64,000 nt of DNA from Cylindrospermum sp. NIES-4074 (GTDB lineage: Bacteria; Cyanobacteriota; Cyanobacteriia; Cyanobacteriales; Nostocaceae). Below are positions 1 through 8,663 of this stretch, piece by piece (the first letter of the stretch is position 1; each line of letters begins with the position of its first letter). The position numbers and the translations under genes are program-made. The stretch covers positions 4,799,677 to 4,863,676 of the forward strand of contig AP018269.1 of assembly GCA_003994795.1 (NCBI GenBank). The letters are read 5' to 3'. The notes beneath the pieces are model-generated. The model saw only the letters and a program-made list of their open reading frames with translations. It had not been told where the DNA came from and searched no databases.

Positions 1-903
1 TTGCAGCGAGGATTCCCTCATTTAATTGATCAAGTTCGCACGGGGAGAGCAGAATTTTTCACCTCAGAGCAAATCACCCCCTTTGACCAATTAGAAGCAG
101 CAAGGGGTTGGGATGTCGCCAAAGGTGCGATCGCTTCTGGATTATATTCAGTTGTGGTTTTAGATGAAATTAACCCCGTCCTGGACTTGGGTTTGCTCCC
201 TGTAGATGAGGTGGTGCGGACTTTAAAATCCAAACCCCAAGATTTGGAAATTATCGCCACCGGACGCGCAGCACCGCAAAAGTTGCTGGATATTGCGGAT
301 TTGCATTCAGAAATGAAACCCCAGCACCATCCCACAGCCAAGGAGCTGTTAATTGAGGGGATAGAAATTTATACTGGTGCGGGAAAAGGCAAGTCTACTA
401 GCGCTTTGGGTAAAGCCTTAAAAGCTATTGGTAGGGGAATCAATCACCCTGGTTCTACCCGTGTGTTGATTATGCAGTGGCTCAAAGGCGGCACCGGCTA
501 CACTGAAGATGCAGCGATCGCCGCTTTGCAGCAATCTTATCCAGAAGTGGTTGATCATCAACGTTGTGGACGAGATGCGATCGTGTGGCGCAATTCCCGC
601 CAAGAATTAGACTATGTAGAAGCTGAGAGGGGTTGGGAAATTGCCAAAACGGCGATCGCATCTGGAGTCTATAAAACCATCATTCTTGACGAACTTAATC
701 CCACCGTAGACTTAGAACTACTCCCTGTAGAACCAATTCTCCAAGCATTGCTCCGCAAACCCCGCGACACAGAAATTATCATCACTGGACGCTGCCAAAA
801 TCAACCCGCATATTTTGACTTAGCCAGCATTCACTCTGAAGTATATTGCCATAAACACTATGCTAATCAAGGTGTAGAACCTAAACGCGGGGTAGATTTT
901 TAA
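1..903 (+). CDS. Two-domain CobA/CobO-type P-loop adenosyltransferase (5' truncated)
   Basis: The frame is open at base 1, so the true start lies upstream. The protein reads as two copies of the CobA/CobO/BtuR cob(I)alamin adenosyltransferase fold. The first copy is seen only from its middle (LDEINP near residues 54-59). The second is complete, with the P-loop GAGKGKST at about 126-133 and LDELNP at about 229-234. The family moves the adenosyl group of ATP onto cob(I)yrinic acid a,c-diamide or cobalamin in the cytoplasm. Both copies keep the 'RGW..AK.AIASG.Y' helix before the Walker B-like strand, which supports an internal duplication. Canonical CobO is a single domain of about 200 residues, so the fused form is notable. 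The exact substrate cannot be read from sequence. Confidence 0.8.
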   Translation: MQRGFPHLIDQVRTGRAEFFTSEQITPFDQLEAARGWDVAKGAIASGLYSVVVLDEINPVLDLGLLPVDEVVRTLKSKPQDLEIIATGRAAPQKLLDIADLHSEMKPQHHPTAKELLIEGIEIYTGAGKGKSTSALGKALKAIGRGINHPGSTRVLIMQWLKGGTGYTEDAAIAALQQSYPEVVDHQRCGRDAIVWRNSRQELDYVEAERGWEIAKTAIASGVYKTIILDELNPTVDLELLPVEPILQALLRKPRDTEIIITGRCQNQPAYFDLASIHSEVYCHKHYANQGVEPKRGVDF

Positions 904-938
904 ATTTGTCAGTAGCAAATCAGAAATAAAGGACAACT

Positions 939-1067
939 ATGGACACTAGCACACTGGACTTGCTGACAGGGGTAATTGCGATCGCTATTCTCATAGGTGG
1001 GATGGTAATGATGTTCACTACCGTCTTCACCACCAAATTCAACACCAAAAAAGGCGCTAAGAAATAG
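939..1067 (+). CDS. Small single-span membrane protein, 42 aa
   Basis: A short frame starts with ATG after the purine-rich AAAGGA (spacing 5-6 nt) and codes for 42 residues. Residues about 9-30 form one hydrophobic span (LLTGVIAIAILIGG...), followed by a basic tail (TKKGAKK). The size and layout resemble the small single-helix subunits of cyanobacterial thylakoid complexes such as PSII, NDH-1 or cytochrome b6f, but I do not recognise a named family. It follows the adenosyltransferase by 35 nt in the same direction and may be co-transcribed with it. Confidence 0.55.
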   Translation: MDTSTLDLLTGVIAIAILIGGMVMMFTTVFTTKFNTKKGAKK

Positions 1068-1488
1068 AGATTTGGTTTTTTCAAGTCGGCTTCAGCCGGC
1101 TTCAGCTATGAGACTCAGAATTCATTCTGAGGCGGATTTGTGGGTAATGCAAATATTTCGCATTGACAACTGCGAAAATAAAAAGGCGATGGCTTTTATG
1201 TTGAGTTATTGAATGCCAATTTTTGTAGGGTGGGCAATGCTTTTATTGCCATGAAACCCCGATTCTTGCGTCACGGGCATTGCCCACCTTTGGGTTAATT
1301 AAAAATGGTGCAAGATATCAGTAATGCAAATATTTCGCATTGACAACTGCGAAAATAAAAAGGCGATGGCTTTTATGTTGAGCATAAAATCCTCAACCCG
1401 AATTTTACCAGTGCAGCCTAACCGCCTGGGAATGAATTCCCAGACTAATAGCGAAAGTCGGCTTAAGCCGACTACAAAATTCTTATCT
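1068..1488. repeat. Intergenic repeat cluster between two genes
   Basis: This 420-nt gap holds no convincing gene. It contains an exact 62-bp direct repeat (1144-1205 and 1321-1382). Between the copies is a hairpin with perfect 11-bp arms (1230-1240 and 1277-1287, GTGGGCAATGC and its complement). Two copies of a palindromic intergenic element flank them, one near 1084-1134 in plus orientation and one near 1424-1473 in minus orientation. Short frames here lie inside the repeats and are not genes. Confidence 0.8.
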
Positions 1489-2370
1489 CTATTTATTCCC
1501 AATTTTACCCCGATAAACAGGTGCAACCAGCGTTAACACCGTAATCTCCGGACGCGCACCTAATCGCAGATGTCTTGCAGTCATACCCAGCCCCCGATTA
1601 GTATATTCAATCATATTCCCCACCTGATAAAGCCCTGCATAATACTTTCGACCCAAAGGTGGTAAAATTAATGGTCTGAAAAAAGGTAAGCGCACCTGTC
1701 CACCGTGGGTGTGTCCTGATAGCTGTAAATCAAATCGCCCTGTAGCTGCACTGGTATCAGCAAAATCTGGTTCGTGTACTAATAAAATTGCTGCTCCCTG
1801 ATTGGGTAACTGCTGCATTACCAAATCTAAGCGGGGTGTACCCATCCAAATATCATCTAGCCCAGCAATATGCAACATTGCACCGCCCCGTTTCAAGGTG
1901 TAAACGCCATTATCCAGAAGCAATACACCGCTTTGTGTCAATGTTTGCATAATTGCCTTGACATTGTTCTGATGGTCATGATTCCCCAAAATTGCCACAG
2001 TTCGGTCTTTAGCAATAATTTGACTCAAGGGAACCTGAAGAGTAGAGATTAATTGTGGCGAATTGCGAGTGATTAAATCACCCGTAATTGCTACTAAATC
2101 GGGTTTTTGCTGGTTGACTAAACGGACAACGCGCCTTAAACGCCGTTTGTTCATCCATGTATCTCGATGAATATCGCTGATTTGGACAATGCGATAACCA
2201 TTAAATTCTGAAGCGAGATTGGGTAAAGTCAATTGTAAAGAATTAATTTCAATCCAACTTGGTTCAATCAACTTTGCGTATAGTAGAGTACAAAATCCTA
2301 GCAAAACACACCATTTCAAGCATCGAAAGGTGGATCTGCTGGCTTTTTTGAACCATTTACGACTTTTCAA
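1489..2370 (-). CDS. Calcineurin-like metallophosphoesterase, membrane-anchored
   Basis: A 293-residue protein with an N-terminal hydrophobic segment (about residues 18-33) and the full metallophosphoesterase signature in order: SDIH, GDLI, GNHDH, VHEPDF and SGHTHGG. These residues bind a dinuclear metal centre in the YaeI/YkuE-like branch, which hydrolyses phosphoester bonds, in some members of UDP-linked lipids. The anchor suggests action at the membrane surface. It is divergent from der, with a 157-nt shared upstream region. The substrate is not determined by the sequence. Confidence 0.85.
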   Translation of the reverse strand: MKSRKWFKKASRSTFRCLKWCVLLGFCTLLYAKLIEPSWIEINSLQLTLPNLASEFNGYRIVQISDIHRDTWMNKRRLRRVVRLVNQQKPDLVAITGDLITRNSPQLISTLQVPLSQIIAKDRTVAILGNHDHQNNVKAIMQTLTQSGVLLLDNGVYTLKRGGAMLHIAGLDDIWMGTPRLDLVMQQLPNQGAAILLVHEPDFADTSAATGRFDLQLSGHTHGGQVRLPFFRPLILPPLGRKYYAGLYQVGNMIEYTNRGLGMTARHLRLGARPEITVLTLVAPVYRGKIGNK

Positions 2371-2486
2371 GGCACAATCTCCTTCGATGTGACTGCCAAA
2401 TTTTTTGCTGCGCTATTGCTTTAAATTTGGCGGATAATCATCTTGTGAGTGAGAAAATTAAATAAAGAATTAAAGTCGCTAAAATG

Positions 2487-2510
2487 GAGAGGCATGATAT
2501 ACTACCTCTC
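2487..2510. promoter_or_regulatory. Dyad in the der leader
   Basis: A GAGAGG/CCTCTC inverted repeat (2487-2492 and 2505-2510) encloses a GATATACT sequence that could be a -10 element. It lies about 20-40 nt before the der start codon. It could be an operator or a leader hairpin. Confidence 0.3.
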
Positions 2511-2527
2511 TCACTTACCCTGGTTTT

Positions 2528-3892
2528 ATGGGACTGCCAATTGTTGCAATTATCGGACGCCCAAATGTGGGCAAATCCACCCTGGTTAATCGTCTCGCCG
2601 GGGAACAAACGGCGATTGTCCATGACGAACCGGGTGTGACACGCGATCGCACTTATATGCCATCATTCTGGAACGATCGCGATTTTTTGGTGGTAGATAC
2701 AGGTGGCTTAGTTTTTAACGATGACACCGAATTCCTCCCCCTGATTCGCCAACAGGCAATGACAGCCCTCTCAGAAGCTAGTGCGGCTATTTTTGTAGTC
2801 GATGGTCAAACAGGCACTACACCAGCTGATGAAGAAATAGCTGGATGGTTACGCCAACAACGAGTACCCGTTTTGCTAGCTGTTAATAAATGTGAATCTT
2901 CAGAACAAGGCTTAATGCAAGCTGCCGACTTTTGGCAATTGGGATTAGGTGAACCTTACGCCATATCGGCGATTCATGGCAGCGGTACCGGAGAATTACT
3001 TGATAAGTTAGTTCAGCACATCCCCGCAGTTGAGGATATACCAGAAACTAATGTGATCAAAGTGGCGATTATCGGCCGCCCAAATGTGGGCAAATCCAGC
3101 TTATTGAATGCTTTTGCTGGGGAAGAAAGAGCGATCGTCAGCCCAATTTCTGGTACTACCCGCGATGCTATTGATACCGAAATCGAACGGAATGGGCAAA
3201 TCTACCGTTTGATTGACACCGCCGGGATTCGCAAAAAGAAACAAATAGAATACGGCACAGAATTCTTTAGCATTAATCGCGCCTTCAAAGCCATTCGCCG
3301 CGCCGATGTGGTTTTATTGGTATTAGATGCCCAAGATGGAGCCACCGAGCAAGACCAAAAATTAGCTGGGCGGATTCTTGAAGAAGGACGAGCCTGCATT
3401 ATTGTCGTCAATAAGTGGGATGCAGTTGAAAAAGACTCTTACACCATCTACGACTACGAAAAAGCTCTGCAAGAACGGTTACATTTTACTGAATGGGCAG
3501 ACACTATCTTTGTCAGTGCCACCACAGGACAACGGGTAGAAAAGATTCTAGAATTAGTGAATCAGGCAGCGGAAGCGCACAAACGCCGCGTTAGCACATC
3601 CGTAATTAACGAAGTCCTCACAGATGCCGTGAGTTGGCATTCACCACCAGCTTCACGGGGTGGGCGTCAAGGCAAGATTTATTATGGTACACAAGTAAGT
3701 GCCCAACCACCAACGATCGCCCTTTTTGTCAACGAAGCCAAACGCTTTAACGAAAATTATCGCCGCTACATCGAAAGACAATTCCGGGAACAGTTAGGAT
3801 TTAAAGGCACTCCCATTCGTTTACTCTGGCGGAGCAAAAAAGTCCGAGATGCTGAAAGTGGTAATGTCAATAGAGCAGTGCGTGTGAAATAG
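2528..3892 (+). CDS. der: Ribosome biogenesis GTPase Der (EngA)
   Basis: 454 residues with two tandem Era-like GTPase domains. The G1 loop GRPNVGKS occurs at residues 10-17 and again at about 185. The G3 motifs are DTGG and DTAG, the G4 motifs are NKCE and NKWD, and a C-terminal KH-like domain begins around residue 350. Der is the only bacterial GTPase with two consecutive G domains and acts in maturation of the 50S ribosomal subunit. Length and motifs match the family. A gap of 60 nt separates it from the transporter gene downstream, with a small hairpin in that gap. Confidence 0.97.
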   Translation: MGLPIVAIIGRPNVGKSTLVNRLAGEQTAIVHDEPGVTRDRTYMPSFWNDRDFLVVDTGGLVFNDDTEFLPLIRQQAMTALSEASAAIFVVDGQTGTTPADEEIAGWLRQQRVPVLLAVNKCESSEQGLMQAADFWQLGLGEPYAISAIHGSGTGELLDKLVQHIPAVEDIPETNVIKVAIIGRPNVGKSSLLNAFAGEERAIVSPISGTTRDAIDTEIERNGQIYRLIDTAGIRKKKQIEYGTEFFSINRAFKAIRRADVVLLVLDAQDGATEQDQKLAGRILEEGRACIIVVNKWDAVEKDSYTIYDYEKALQERLHFTEWADTIFVSATTGQRVEKILELVNQAAEAHKRRVSTSVINEVLTDAVSWHSPPASRGGRQGKIYYGTQVSAQPPTIALFVNEAKRFNENYRRYIERQFREQLGFKGTPIRLLWRSKKVRDAESGNVNRAVRVK

Positions 3893-3903
3893 TAAACTTT
3901 TGT

Positions 3904-3931
3904 TAGTTGGTCATTGACAAATGGCCAACAA
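3904..3931 (+). repeat. Small hairpin and STRR-like leader between der and the EcfT gene
   Basis: GTTGGTCAT (3906-3914) can pair with ATGGCCAAC (3921-3929), with one G-U pair. It is followed by CTAATGACTAAAAA ending at the next ATG. There is no U-run, so this is not a clear terminator. The tail belongs to the TGACTAA heptamer family that also precedes other start codons in the window. Confidence 0.4.
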
Positions 3932-3952
3932 CTAATGGCTAATGACTAAAAA

Positions 3953-4879
3953 ATGGATTTACTGCGATCGCTACCTTTAGGACTTTATCTAGAACAACCG
4001 CAAACTTGGCTACATAAACTCGATCCGCGAGTTAAGTTTTTCTGGTTGATGAGCTTTCTCACCAGCTTTACTTTTGCCAACAACTATTGGCGGGTGCTGC
4101 TGGTGTTACTTTTGGTTATTACTACCTTAACTGCTAAAATTCCCTGGAGAGTATGGCAGCAGCAAATGGGTTGGCTATTAACCTTGTCATTTTTGGTTTT
4201 AGTGATCGGTGCTGTCAGCCCTGATGGATTAGGTATAAAATATCAACCACGTTTACCAGCTAGCCAACAGGTATTACAGCCCCCAGCGACATCTAATGGT
4301 TCCAAAGCTGTAACTGAGTTACCAGATGATACTAATGATTTTTACGTAGTATTTCACAAAGGCCCAGTCAGAGTAACTCGTCGGTCTTTAGATTTAGCAA
4401 TTAGCCTGAGTACAATTGTTTTTACATTGATTTACAGCACTAATTTGTATTTGCTGACAACCGCACCAGAAGAAATCACATCTGGGATGGAAAGCTTAAT
4501 GCAACCCCTGCGACGGTTCAAGCTACCCATTACAGAACTGACTTTGACTTTAACTTTATCTTTGCGGTTTATTCCCCTAGTTTTAGAAGAAGTGCAAAAT
4601 TTAGTTCGCTCTGTGATGACAAGAGCAATAAATTGGAAAAAGCTAGGATTAAAAGGAGCCGTCAAGGTTTGGATAACTGTAGCCGAGAGACTGTTAGAAA
4701 ATCTCCTGTTACGGGCAGATCAAATGGCTAATGCCATGATGGTGCGGGGTTTTACCAGTCCTAATGAACATCGCGTCCAGTGGCAAGATTTAAAACTCCG
4801 AGCAGGTGACTGGCTAGCGATCGCTGCTTTAATTCTATTTTGGGGAGTGCGAATTGCGATCGGGACAGAATTCAAATAG
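3953..4879 (+). CDS. Energy-coupling factor transmembrane protein (EcfT/CbiQ family)
   Basis: 308 residues with several hydrophobic segments: about 27-45 and 50-75 near the N-terminus, about 155-175, and a C-terminal span near 285-303. A hydrophilic loop lies at about 100-140. The cytoplasmic coupling part includes the MVRGF motif near residue 265, matching the Ala-Arg-Gly coupling motifs of EcfT. These proteins link a pair of EcfA ATPases to a vitamin- or metal-binding S component. No S component or ATPase is adjacent; an EcfA-like ATPase lies at 38170-38844. ATG follows a TGACTAAAAAA leader with no clear Shine-Dalgarno sequence. Confidence 0.82.
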   Translation: MDLLRSLPLGLYLEQPQTWLHKLDPRVKFFWLMSFLTSFTFANNYWRVLLVLLLVITTLTAKIPWRVWQQQMGWLLTLSFLVLVIGAVSPDGLGIKYQPRLPASQQVLQPPATSNGSKAVTELPDDTNDFYVVFHKGPVRVTRRSLDLAISLSTIVFTLIYSTNLYLLTTAPEEITSGMESLMQPLRRFKLPITELTLTLTLSLRFIPLVLEEVQNLVRSVMTRAINWKKLGLKGAVKVWITVAERLLENLLLRADQMANAMMVRGFTSPNEHRVQWQDLKLRAGDWLAIAALILFWGVRIAIGTEFK

Positions 4880-5400
4880 GATTTTGGATGAATCTCTGCA
4901 CAAAGTTGCGGCGATCGCCTACGGCAGGCGGGTACGCCATCGCATTTGTATTTTACCATTGCCCGTGAGTCCGCCTCAGAATGAATTCTGAGGAACCAAT
5001 AGCCAAAGTAAGCTAAAGCTGACTAAAGATAAATTTATTGCTTTTCGGGAAGTTGGGAAAAGGCGATGGTGTACCCCCGCCTGCGGTAGGCGATCGCTTT
5101 TGGGAATTTGCAGAAATGGCGATGTCTAACGGCGTGCTACACCAACGCACAACACCACCAAGGTAAATTCAGCATGTGTTTTTCTATATAGTCGGCTTGA
5201 GCCGACTTTCGTTATTAGCCTCAGAATTCATTCTGAGGCGGTTAGGTGGTTCTGGTAAAATTTAAATGCGATCGCATACCCACAAGCCAAAAGCGATCGC
5301 CTACGGGCGGGTACGCGATCGCCTTTTAGAAACTAAAAAAACGCCATATCCCACCCAAAAAATACATCCTACCCCCCTAACCCCAGTCAAATTACCTATT
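4880..5400. repeat. Intergenic repeat cluster (palindromic elements and HIP1-containing repeats)
   Basis: Two copies of the palindromic element CCTCAGAATTCATTCTGAGG (or its near copy) with an adjacent CGGCTT-AGCCG hairpin lie at about 4971-5026 and 5192-5243. Three copies of a GCGATCGCCTACGG...CGGGTACGC repeat lie near 4910-4943, 5065-5100 and 5295-5330, in both orientations. I see no gene here. Confidence 0.7.
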
Positions 5401-5420
5401 TTGTGCCATAAAGCGATAAA

Positions 5421-5562
5421 TATGGCAGGATAGAAAGAAGCCCGTGCAAGGCGAAGTCACCAGGGTTAGATCCACCATTGGCAACTTCTAAGGGCAATAT
5501 CCCCGTAGGGAACCGTCAACAAAAGAGTAGGGATGTATCTGTGCTTAGTCTTCTATGGCTTT
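5421..5562 (+). ncRNA. Candidate structured RNA upstream of pipX
   Basis: This gene-free stretch is more GC-balanced than the gaps around it and has nested complementarity. GATAGAA (about 5428) faces TTCTAT (about 5550). An inner TTAGA/TCTAA stem encloses CCA...TGG near 5467-5493, and there is a tight TCCC-CGTA-GGGA hairpin near 5500-5511. The elongated fold with a side hairpin is reminiscent of 6S RNA, but I cannot confirm homology. It could also be a long pipX leader. Confidence 0.3.
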
Positions 5563-5802
5563 TGAGTGTGTCTCATCCAGACCAAAACACAGCTGCCTCT
5601 GTTTCCCCTCGCTGCTACTAGCTTCATCTACCCCACCAATGAGAAACTAGATCAAGGTCTTCACAAGAGCCATTTAACGGACAACAGCCGTGAGTTTCGC
5701 ATTTCCAGCAAATATTCTGGCGAAAGGGATGTAATATCGTCTGAATGTTTGTCCTTGACTGCGAAAAGATATATATCTTCATACCCCCACCTTGATTATT
5801 AA

Positions 5803-6081
5803 ATGAATCCAGAAAGCTCAGAAACTTACATCAATCATCCAACATGGGGTTTGCTTTACAGAATCTGTATGGTTGATGAAAACCAGGATCTGTTCACTAC
5901 ACTTTATGCCCAACGCTTATTTTTTTTAGTAAACAATGACGTTAAAGGTCTTAAGTTTCAGTCTATAGGACGCACCGAGGCGAGAATGATGCTAGAAAAC
6001 CGCCTACGCAATTTGCGTCGCAGTGGACAATCTCAGGAGTACGATCAGCTTCAGAGTGTTTTCCAACGCACCTTCCAATGA
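5803..6081 (+). CDS. pipX: PipX, PII-interacting co-activator of NtcA
   Basis: 92 residues that match the cyanobacterial PipX family along their length: a Tudor-like N-terminal domain with NHPTWGLLYRIC and LYAQRLFFLV, then C-terminal helices with NRLRNLRR. PipX binds the global nitrogen regulator NtcA when 2-oxoglutarate is high and is held by PII (GlnB) when it is low. The ATG begins directly after an upstream TAA, and the end overlaps pipY by 4 nt (ATGA), the usual tight pipX-pipY arrangement. It therefore ties this cluster to nitrogen control. Confidence 0.96.
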   Translation: MNPESSETYINHPTWGLLYRICMVDENQDLFTTLYAQRLFFLVNNDVKGLKFQSIGRTEARMMLENRLRNLRRSGQSQEYDQLQSVFQRTFQ

Positions 6082-6749
6082 TTATTAGTTCGATTAGCGA
6101 ACGTATTGCCACAATTCGCGCCTCTCTGCCAACATCAGTGCGGTTAATTGCTGTCACCAAGACAGTGCCGACTGAACTCATGCGCTATGCCTATGCCGCA
6201 GGAATTCGTGATTTTGCAGAGAGTCGCATCCAAGAAACTGCCAGCAAACAAGCCGAGTTGCAAGACTTATCGGATGTTACCTGGCACTTGATTGGACATT
6301 TGCAAAGCAATAAAGCCAAAAAAGCCCTGGAACTCTTTCAGTGGATACACTCCGTGGATAATTTGCAACTGGCCCAACGCTTAAATCAACTGGCGTCGCA
6401 GCTAGGAGTAAATCCCCAGGTTTGCTTGCAAGTGAAAATTCTCCCCGACGCCAATAAGTCTGGTTGGAGTGTGCCAGAACTTTTGGCTGATTTGAGCGAC
6501 CTCAATCAATGCAAAAATTTACAAATTCAGGGTTTGATGACAATTCCCCCTGCTGGCTTGCATGATGCGGAAATAATAAATGTATTTAATCGTACCAACG
6601 AGCTAGCAAAAGAAATTCAATCACAAAACTGGTCGCATATAAAAATGCAGCACTTGTCAATGGGGATGTCAGGCGACTATGTACTGGCAGTGCAAGCTGG
6701 GGCAACGATGGTAAGATTAGGAACCATCTTGTTTGGCCAACGCTCTTAG
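6078..6749 (+). CDS. pipY: PipY, YggS/PLPBP-family pyridoxal phosphate-binding protein
   Basis: 223 residues of the YggS/PROSC family: the PLP lysine lies in LIAVTKTV near residue 28, followed by the ESRIQE and HLIGHLQSNK motifs, and the phosphate-binding SMGMSGDY...GATMVRLGT end. The family binds PLP without known catalysis and affects vitamin B6 and amino-acid balance. It overlaps pipX by 4 nt, indicating translational coupling. Established work in Synechococcus treats pipX and pipY as one operon. Confidence 0.95.
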   Translation: MIISSISERIATIRASLPTSVRLIAVTKTVPTELMRYAYAAGIRDFAESRIQETASKQAELQDLSDVTWHLIGHLQSNKAKKALELFQWIHSVDNLQLAQRLNQLASQLGVNPQVCLQVKILPDANKSGWSVPELLADLSDLNQCKNLQIQGLMTIPPAGLHDAEIINVFNRTNELAKEIQSQNWSHIKMQHLSMGMSGDYVLAVQAGATMVRLGTILFGQRS

Positions 6750-7115
6750 TAGTTTGTTCATCCAGCTAAATCTTAAGTATCAGAAAAACTAAAAATTAGT
6801 TACATAACAGTTGAACAGATGCTGGTTTAACAGGTATTTAAAGATATAGTATTGACAAAAGTAATTACTAAGACGAAATTGGGTTAACAGAAGCTTTCCT
6901 TCGGACAATCCTTAGGATATAATCTTGACTCATTGTTATGTCCAGGTAGTGTACAGTGCTTCCTAGAAGCGTCGGTTCATCACCAAGATTCGTAATATAG
7001 GCTACAAACAGCAATAGACTTGCTGAATGATCTAGCCACCACAGGGTTCATCACTGGCTAAATTAAAGTTTACAGCCAGAGCAATTAAGGACATTTGCAC
7101 TAGGAGCTAAACAAA
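6750..7115 (+). promoter_or_regulatory. sepF upstream region with probable promoter
   Basis: A 366-nt gap without a gene. A perfect TATAAT (6918-6923) gives a likely -10 element with no strong -35, so transcripts would have a leader of about 190 nt before sepF. A GTAGTGTACAG segment just downstream could be a regulator site, but its spacing does not fit the NtcA consensus. sepF itself has AGGAG at about 7100. Confidence 0.45.
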
Positions 7116-7709
7116 ATGAACAATATATTTTCCAAACTCAGAGACTTTGTGGGTTTGAATGAGCAAGTAGAATACGAGTACTACGAAGAAGAAGCAGAAA
7201 CAGAAAACTACCAAAATCTGTATCAGCAAGAAAATCCGCAACCAGCACCACAAGAACCCGCAGCACCGAATCGACGTTGGCGTGAACCTGTACCTACAAT
7301 GGGGGATGATCCAGCCCCAGGAGCAAAAGCACCTATGAATAATGTTATTGGTATGCCAGGAGCAATTAATGGTATTTCTGAAGTTTTAGTGCTGGAACCA
7401 CGCACTTTTGAAGAAATGCCCCAAGCAATTCAAGCGTTGCGTGAGCGCAAGTCTGTGGTATTGAACTTGACAATAATGGACCCAGACCAAGCGCAAAGGG
7501 CAGTAGATTTTGTTGCTGGTGGTACTTACGCCCTAGATGGACATCAAGAACGCATCGGTGAAAGCATCTTCTTGTTTACCCCCAGTTGCGTACAAGTTAG
7601 CACCCAAGGTGGATTTTTACATGAAGTACCACAACCACCTGCACGTCCATCTCGTCCCGCAGGCACGAATCAAACTTGGGGCAATGATGCAAATCGGATG
7701 GCACAATAA
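7116..7709 (+). CDS. sepF: Cell division protein SepF (Cdv2)
   Basis: 197 residues. The N-terminus ([14 protein letters not shown]) is the amphipathic membrane anchor of SepF. Next come an acidic Tyr-rich stretch ([10 protein letters not shown]) and a Pro-rich linker to about residue 85. The compact SepF domain (about 88-170) includes [26 protein letters not shown] and the [12 protein letters not shown] turn. SepF polymers tether FtsZ to the membrane. In cyanobacteria it is encoded next to pipY and proC, as here. A good Shine-Dalgarno sequence (AGGAG) precedes the start. Confidence 0.95.
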   Translation: MNNIFSKLRDFVGLNEQVEYEYYEEEAETENYQNLYQQENPQPAPQEPAAPNRRWREPVPTMGDDPAPGAKAPMNNVIGMPGAINGISEVLVLEPRTFEEMPQAIQALRERKSVVLNLTIMDPDQAQRAVDFVAGGTYALDGHQERIGESIFLFTPSCVQVSTQGGFLHEVPQPPARPSRPAGTNQTWGNDANRMAQ

Positions 7710-7790
7710 AGTTAAATTAGTCATTAGTCATTAGTCCTTAGTCCTTTGCCCTAATGACTAATGACCTGTTTGATCAATGACTATTAACTA
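7710..7790 (+). repeat. TAGTCAT/ATGACTA short tandem repeats in front of proC
   Basis: Heptamers of the TAGTCAT type run one way at about 7715-7745, and their complement (AATGACT) runs up to the proC start. The two halves can pair. They replace any visible Shine-Dalgarno sequence. Confidence 0.6.
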
Positions 7791-8606
7791 ATGACTATTA
7801 AATTTGGCTTAATTGGTGGTGGGGTAATGGGAGAAGCGCTGTTATCCCGCCTTATTGTCAGGGGAATTTATCAAGCATCAGAAGTCATAGTCAGCGAACC
7901 GCAACCCTCACGCCAGAGTTTTTTAAAGCAGCAATATGAGGTAGCTGTGACGGCGGATAATTACCTGGTGTTTACTCAAGCCCAGGAAGCTGTGATGTTG
8001 GCAGTGAAACCCCAAGCTTTTAGTGCGATCGCACAAGAATTAGCAGATATTATTACTACAGAACATTCACCCCTAGTGATTTCTATCTTAGCGGGTGTAT
8101 CTTTAAGTCAGCTAGAAGCAGCTTTTCCCCAACTGCCAGTAATTAGAGCTATGCCCAATACCCCCGCCACAGTGGGGGCAGGAATGACTGCTTTATGTTC
8201 AGGTGCATACACAAACGCCAAGCACCAGCAAACAGCACAGCAAATTTTTTCCGCAGTGGGGGAATTTGTTGAAGTTTCAGAAAACTTGATGGATGCGGTG
8301 ACAGGGCTATCGGGTAGCGGCCCGGCTTATGTAGCACTCATGGTAGAAGCAATGGCAGATGGGGGAGTAGCCGCAGGCTTACCCAGAGCAGTTGCTAATC
8401 AATTAGCCTTACAAACTGTATTGGGAACAGCAACTCTCCTACATGAGAGCAAAATGCACCCAGCAGAACTCAAAGATCGTGTTACCAGTCCCGGTGGGAC
8501 GACAATAGCGGCTATTGCCCAGCTTGAACGGGCAGGATTTCGTTCAGCTTTAATTGAAGCCGTCAAAGCTGCCGCACAACGTTCTCAGGAACTGGGGAAA
8601 GGGTGA
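7791..8606 (+). CDS. proC: Pyrroline-5-carboxylate reductase
   Basis: 271 residues, normal for ProC. The Rossmann dinucleotide loop GLIGGGVMGEALL is at residues 6-18. The C-terminal dimerisation signature includes GLSGSGPAYVALM near residue 175 and LKDRVTSPGGTTIAAI near 225-240. The enzyme reduces pyrroline-5-carboxylate to proline with NAD(P)H in the cytoplasm. It is the last gene of the pipX-pipY-sepF-proC group, separated from sepF by tandem heptamers. The start at the final ATG of the repeat tract fits the Rossmann N-terminus. Confidence 0.97.
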   Translation: MTIKFGLIGGGVMGEALLSRLIVRGIYQASEVIVSEPQPSRQSFLKQQYEVAVTADNYLVFTQAQEAVMLAVKPQAFSAIAQELADIITTEHSPLVISILAGVSLSQLEAAFPQLPVIRAMPNTPATVGAGMTALCSGAYTNAKHQQTAQQIFSAVGEFVEVSENLMDAVTGLSGSGPAYVALMVEAMADGGVAAGLPRAVANQLALQTVLGTATLLHESKMHPAELKDRVTSPGGTTIAAIAQLERAGFRSALIEAVKAAAQRSQELGKG

Positions 8607-8663
8607 TAGGTGAGGTTGTTTTCCTGATATTCTGGTTGCTACCCTAGAAGTATATGCGTCCGG

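Noticed and set aside
5566-5802. A 78-residue frame ending right before pipX
   Set aside because: GTG start with no ribosome-binding site, composition not protein-like, and it overlaps the likely pipX leader.
6950-6965. An NtcA box upstream of sepF
   Set aside because: GTAGTGTACAG does not meet GTA-N8-TAC spacing.
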